A stretch of DNA of 64,000 nucleotides, taken from positions 26,565,184 to 26,629,183 of the forward strand of contig CM055896.1 of assembly GCA_029582155.1 (NCBI GenBank), in the 5' to 3' direction. Below, one piece after another: positions 62,801 to 64,000 of this stretch. The DNA comes from Panopea generosa (Eukaryota > Mollusca > Bivalvia > Adapedonta > Hiatellidae). Both the position numbers and the translations under genes were made by a program. The number at the start of each line of letters is the position of its first letter. Position 1 is the first letter of the stretch. Under the pieces are notes generated by a model. The model was not told where the DNA came from. It did not search any database and worked only from the letters and a program-made list of their open reading frames with translations.

Positions 62801-63103
62801 CCACATAGCCAAAGCAGTTAAAGTCATCCCAGTCTATAATTTCTCCACGTCCGTCACAGAACAATACAAAGCACCAGTTATTTGTTCGGTCTTCCCCGAT
62901 GTTTATTTCGGAATTGGGAGGGTAAAATTTACCGTCGTGGTGACCTAATTGTGGCGGCATGGTCGTTGTCGTTGTTGTCGGTGGAGTGGTTGTCGATGGA
63001 GTCGTTGTTGGGTGACAGTGAAAGTTATCCCAGTTAATCACATTCCCATCATTATCACAGTAGGAACCGTAACACCAATTTGAGGCTGCATCGTATCCGC
63101 CAC
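62754..63103 (-). CDS. Exon with Thr/Pro linker and two mucin/VWC-like cysteine modules
   Basis: After acceptor AATTGTAG (63104), in phase 1, the exon reads GGYDAASNWCYGSYCDNDG, VINWDNFHC, then a Thr/Pro linker of about 20 residues, then GHHDGKFYPPNSEINIGED, NNWCFVLFCDGRG and EIIDWDDFNCF. The repeated pattern W-C-x5-C-D-x2-G-x2-I-x-W-D/N-D/N-F-x-C resembles cysteine modules in secreted mucins and VWC-type proteins, so it is probably extracellular. The Thr-rich linker is likely O-glycosylated. The frame continues into the 37-bp array and stops at 62754. Alternatively a weak donor TAT|GTGGCA at 62805/62804 ends the exon in phase 0. It could be the last exon of an upstream amylase-like gene (matching phase 1) or part of an unrelated secreted protein. 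Confidence 0.72.
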
Positions 63104-63104
63104 C

Positions 63105-64000
63105 TACAATTATGACCCGTATATACTTTAGATGTCTACCGTTATTAATTATAACTGAGATTATGACACGTAAATACTTTAGAAGTCTACCGTTATTAAT
63201 TATCTAACTGAAATATGACCCGCATATACAAACCCCATACGTTTATATTGCACGGGTCATTCTGTTCATACAATATCAGTTTGCGAGCAATACGTTATCA
63301 AGGTCCACTTCAAATATAAGCTTAATATATAAACTATGTTTGTTGGCTACGGGTTGTAAGTAAGTGAGTGGTAAGACTCCATTTCACTTGAACATTGCAT
63401 AAGTATACATTCAAGCAAGGTCCTTAAATTAAACACAGATAATTAAATAGTGAAACAGGTGCATACGGTATTCGAACTTTGAATTTCAATATAATTCCTG
63501 ATATTCTTCAGAAACCAATAAAAGAGTCGAGCAAGTTTGTGATTATGGTATAATGGTATTTGCTCAATTAGAATCAATGACAATGATTTTGGAAAATACT
63601 TTGGTATCTGGTAAATGGCTCTGGGTATCCTTCCACATTCTAAGTTGTTTCAGTTTTTTAAATATACAATATATAACTTCACATCATAGGGCAATATATC
63701 GGAACGAGTTCATGAAAATGGATATATAGATGAAATAATCTTGTACAAGCATGCGCAGTTTATCACAGCTGGAAACCCTTTGATAGATAAACAGTTTTCT
63801 CTATTTAACACTATGTAAACCTATGATCCCTCAGGACGGGCCAATTCCCCCCCCCCCCCCCCCCCCCCACCGGGTCATGATTTTGAACAAATTTGAGAAA
63901 CGGCAAAATAAAACTGACCATATTTGTAAAACATCTAAGCTCAATGCATTAAACCTGCTAAAAACTTTAAAAAAAATCTAAGCCTAAAAGGGCAATAATT
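63105..64000. other. Intron or flank with a two-copy 55-bp repeat and a poly-C run
   Basis: The segment ATTATGACCCGTATATACTT with AGTCTACCGTTATTAATTAT is tandemly duplicated at about 63108-63215. A run of 22 C lies at 63847-63868. No further exon was recognised up to the window edge. Confidence 0.6.

Overview
The window is animal genomic DNA, most likely from a bivalve or closely related mollusc. It is AT-rich, its genes are split by GT-AG introns, it holds tRNA-derived SINEs of a type I associate with molluscs, and its one clear host gene is an animal-type chloride-dependent alpha-amylase. No operon-like, phage or plasmid structure is present.

The recognisable gene is the alpha-amylase on the minus strand. 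Six exons lie between 20523 (5' side) and 8421 (3' side). They join with matching splice phases into 495 uninterrupted codons that cover almost the whole mature GH13 enzyme, with all catalytic and chloride-ligand motifs. The signal-peptide exon and the last C-terminal residues were not found. A separate minus-strand exon at 62754-63103 encodes a Thr/Pro linker and two cysteine modules resembling mucin/VWC-like modules. Its phase would fit directly after the last amylase exon seen, so it may be the last exon of an upstream tandem amylase copy. This is inference.

Roughly a third or more of the window is minisatellite, in about ten unrelated families: 70 bp at 1-8211, 30 bp at 10275-12010, 119 bp at 13822-17055, 51 bp at 18712-19670, 39 bp at 21766-22012, 53 bp at 29301-29880, another 39 bp at 30845-31812, about 12 bp at 33624-34380, 35/46 bp at 35256-49440 (interrupted), and 37 bp at 53232-62800 (interrupted). 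Two have a visible origin. The 30-bp family is a tandem amplification of the amylase exon D / 5' splice-site junction. The 51-bp family is an expansion inside the body of a tRNA-derived SINE.

Mobile elements fill most of the rest. There is a complete 6.7-kb L1/Tx1-like LINE (39379-46070) with an intact ORF1, a frameshifted ORF2, a poly-A tail and a 15-bp target-site duplication. There is a 3.7-kb non-autonomous TIR element with 11-bp subterminal iterons and a TA target duplication (35301-39012). A 6-kb TIR element (55384-61366) carries a decayed minus-strand protein. Smaller TIR elements lie at 33191-33623, 10725-11098 and 17492-17876. There are SINEs at 33851-34166 (+) and 59905-60206 (-), and LINE relics at 21.2, 26.6-27.6 and 49.7-50.3 kb. 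Several of these sit inside minisatellite arrays, which gives clean insertion boundaries. Remaining stretches are AT-rich intron or intergenic sequence in which I recognise nothing.
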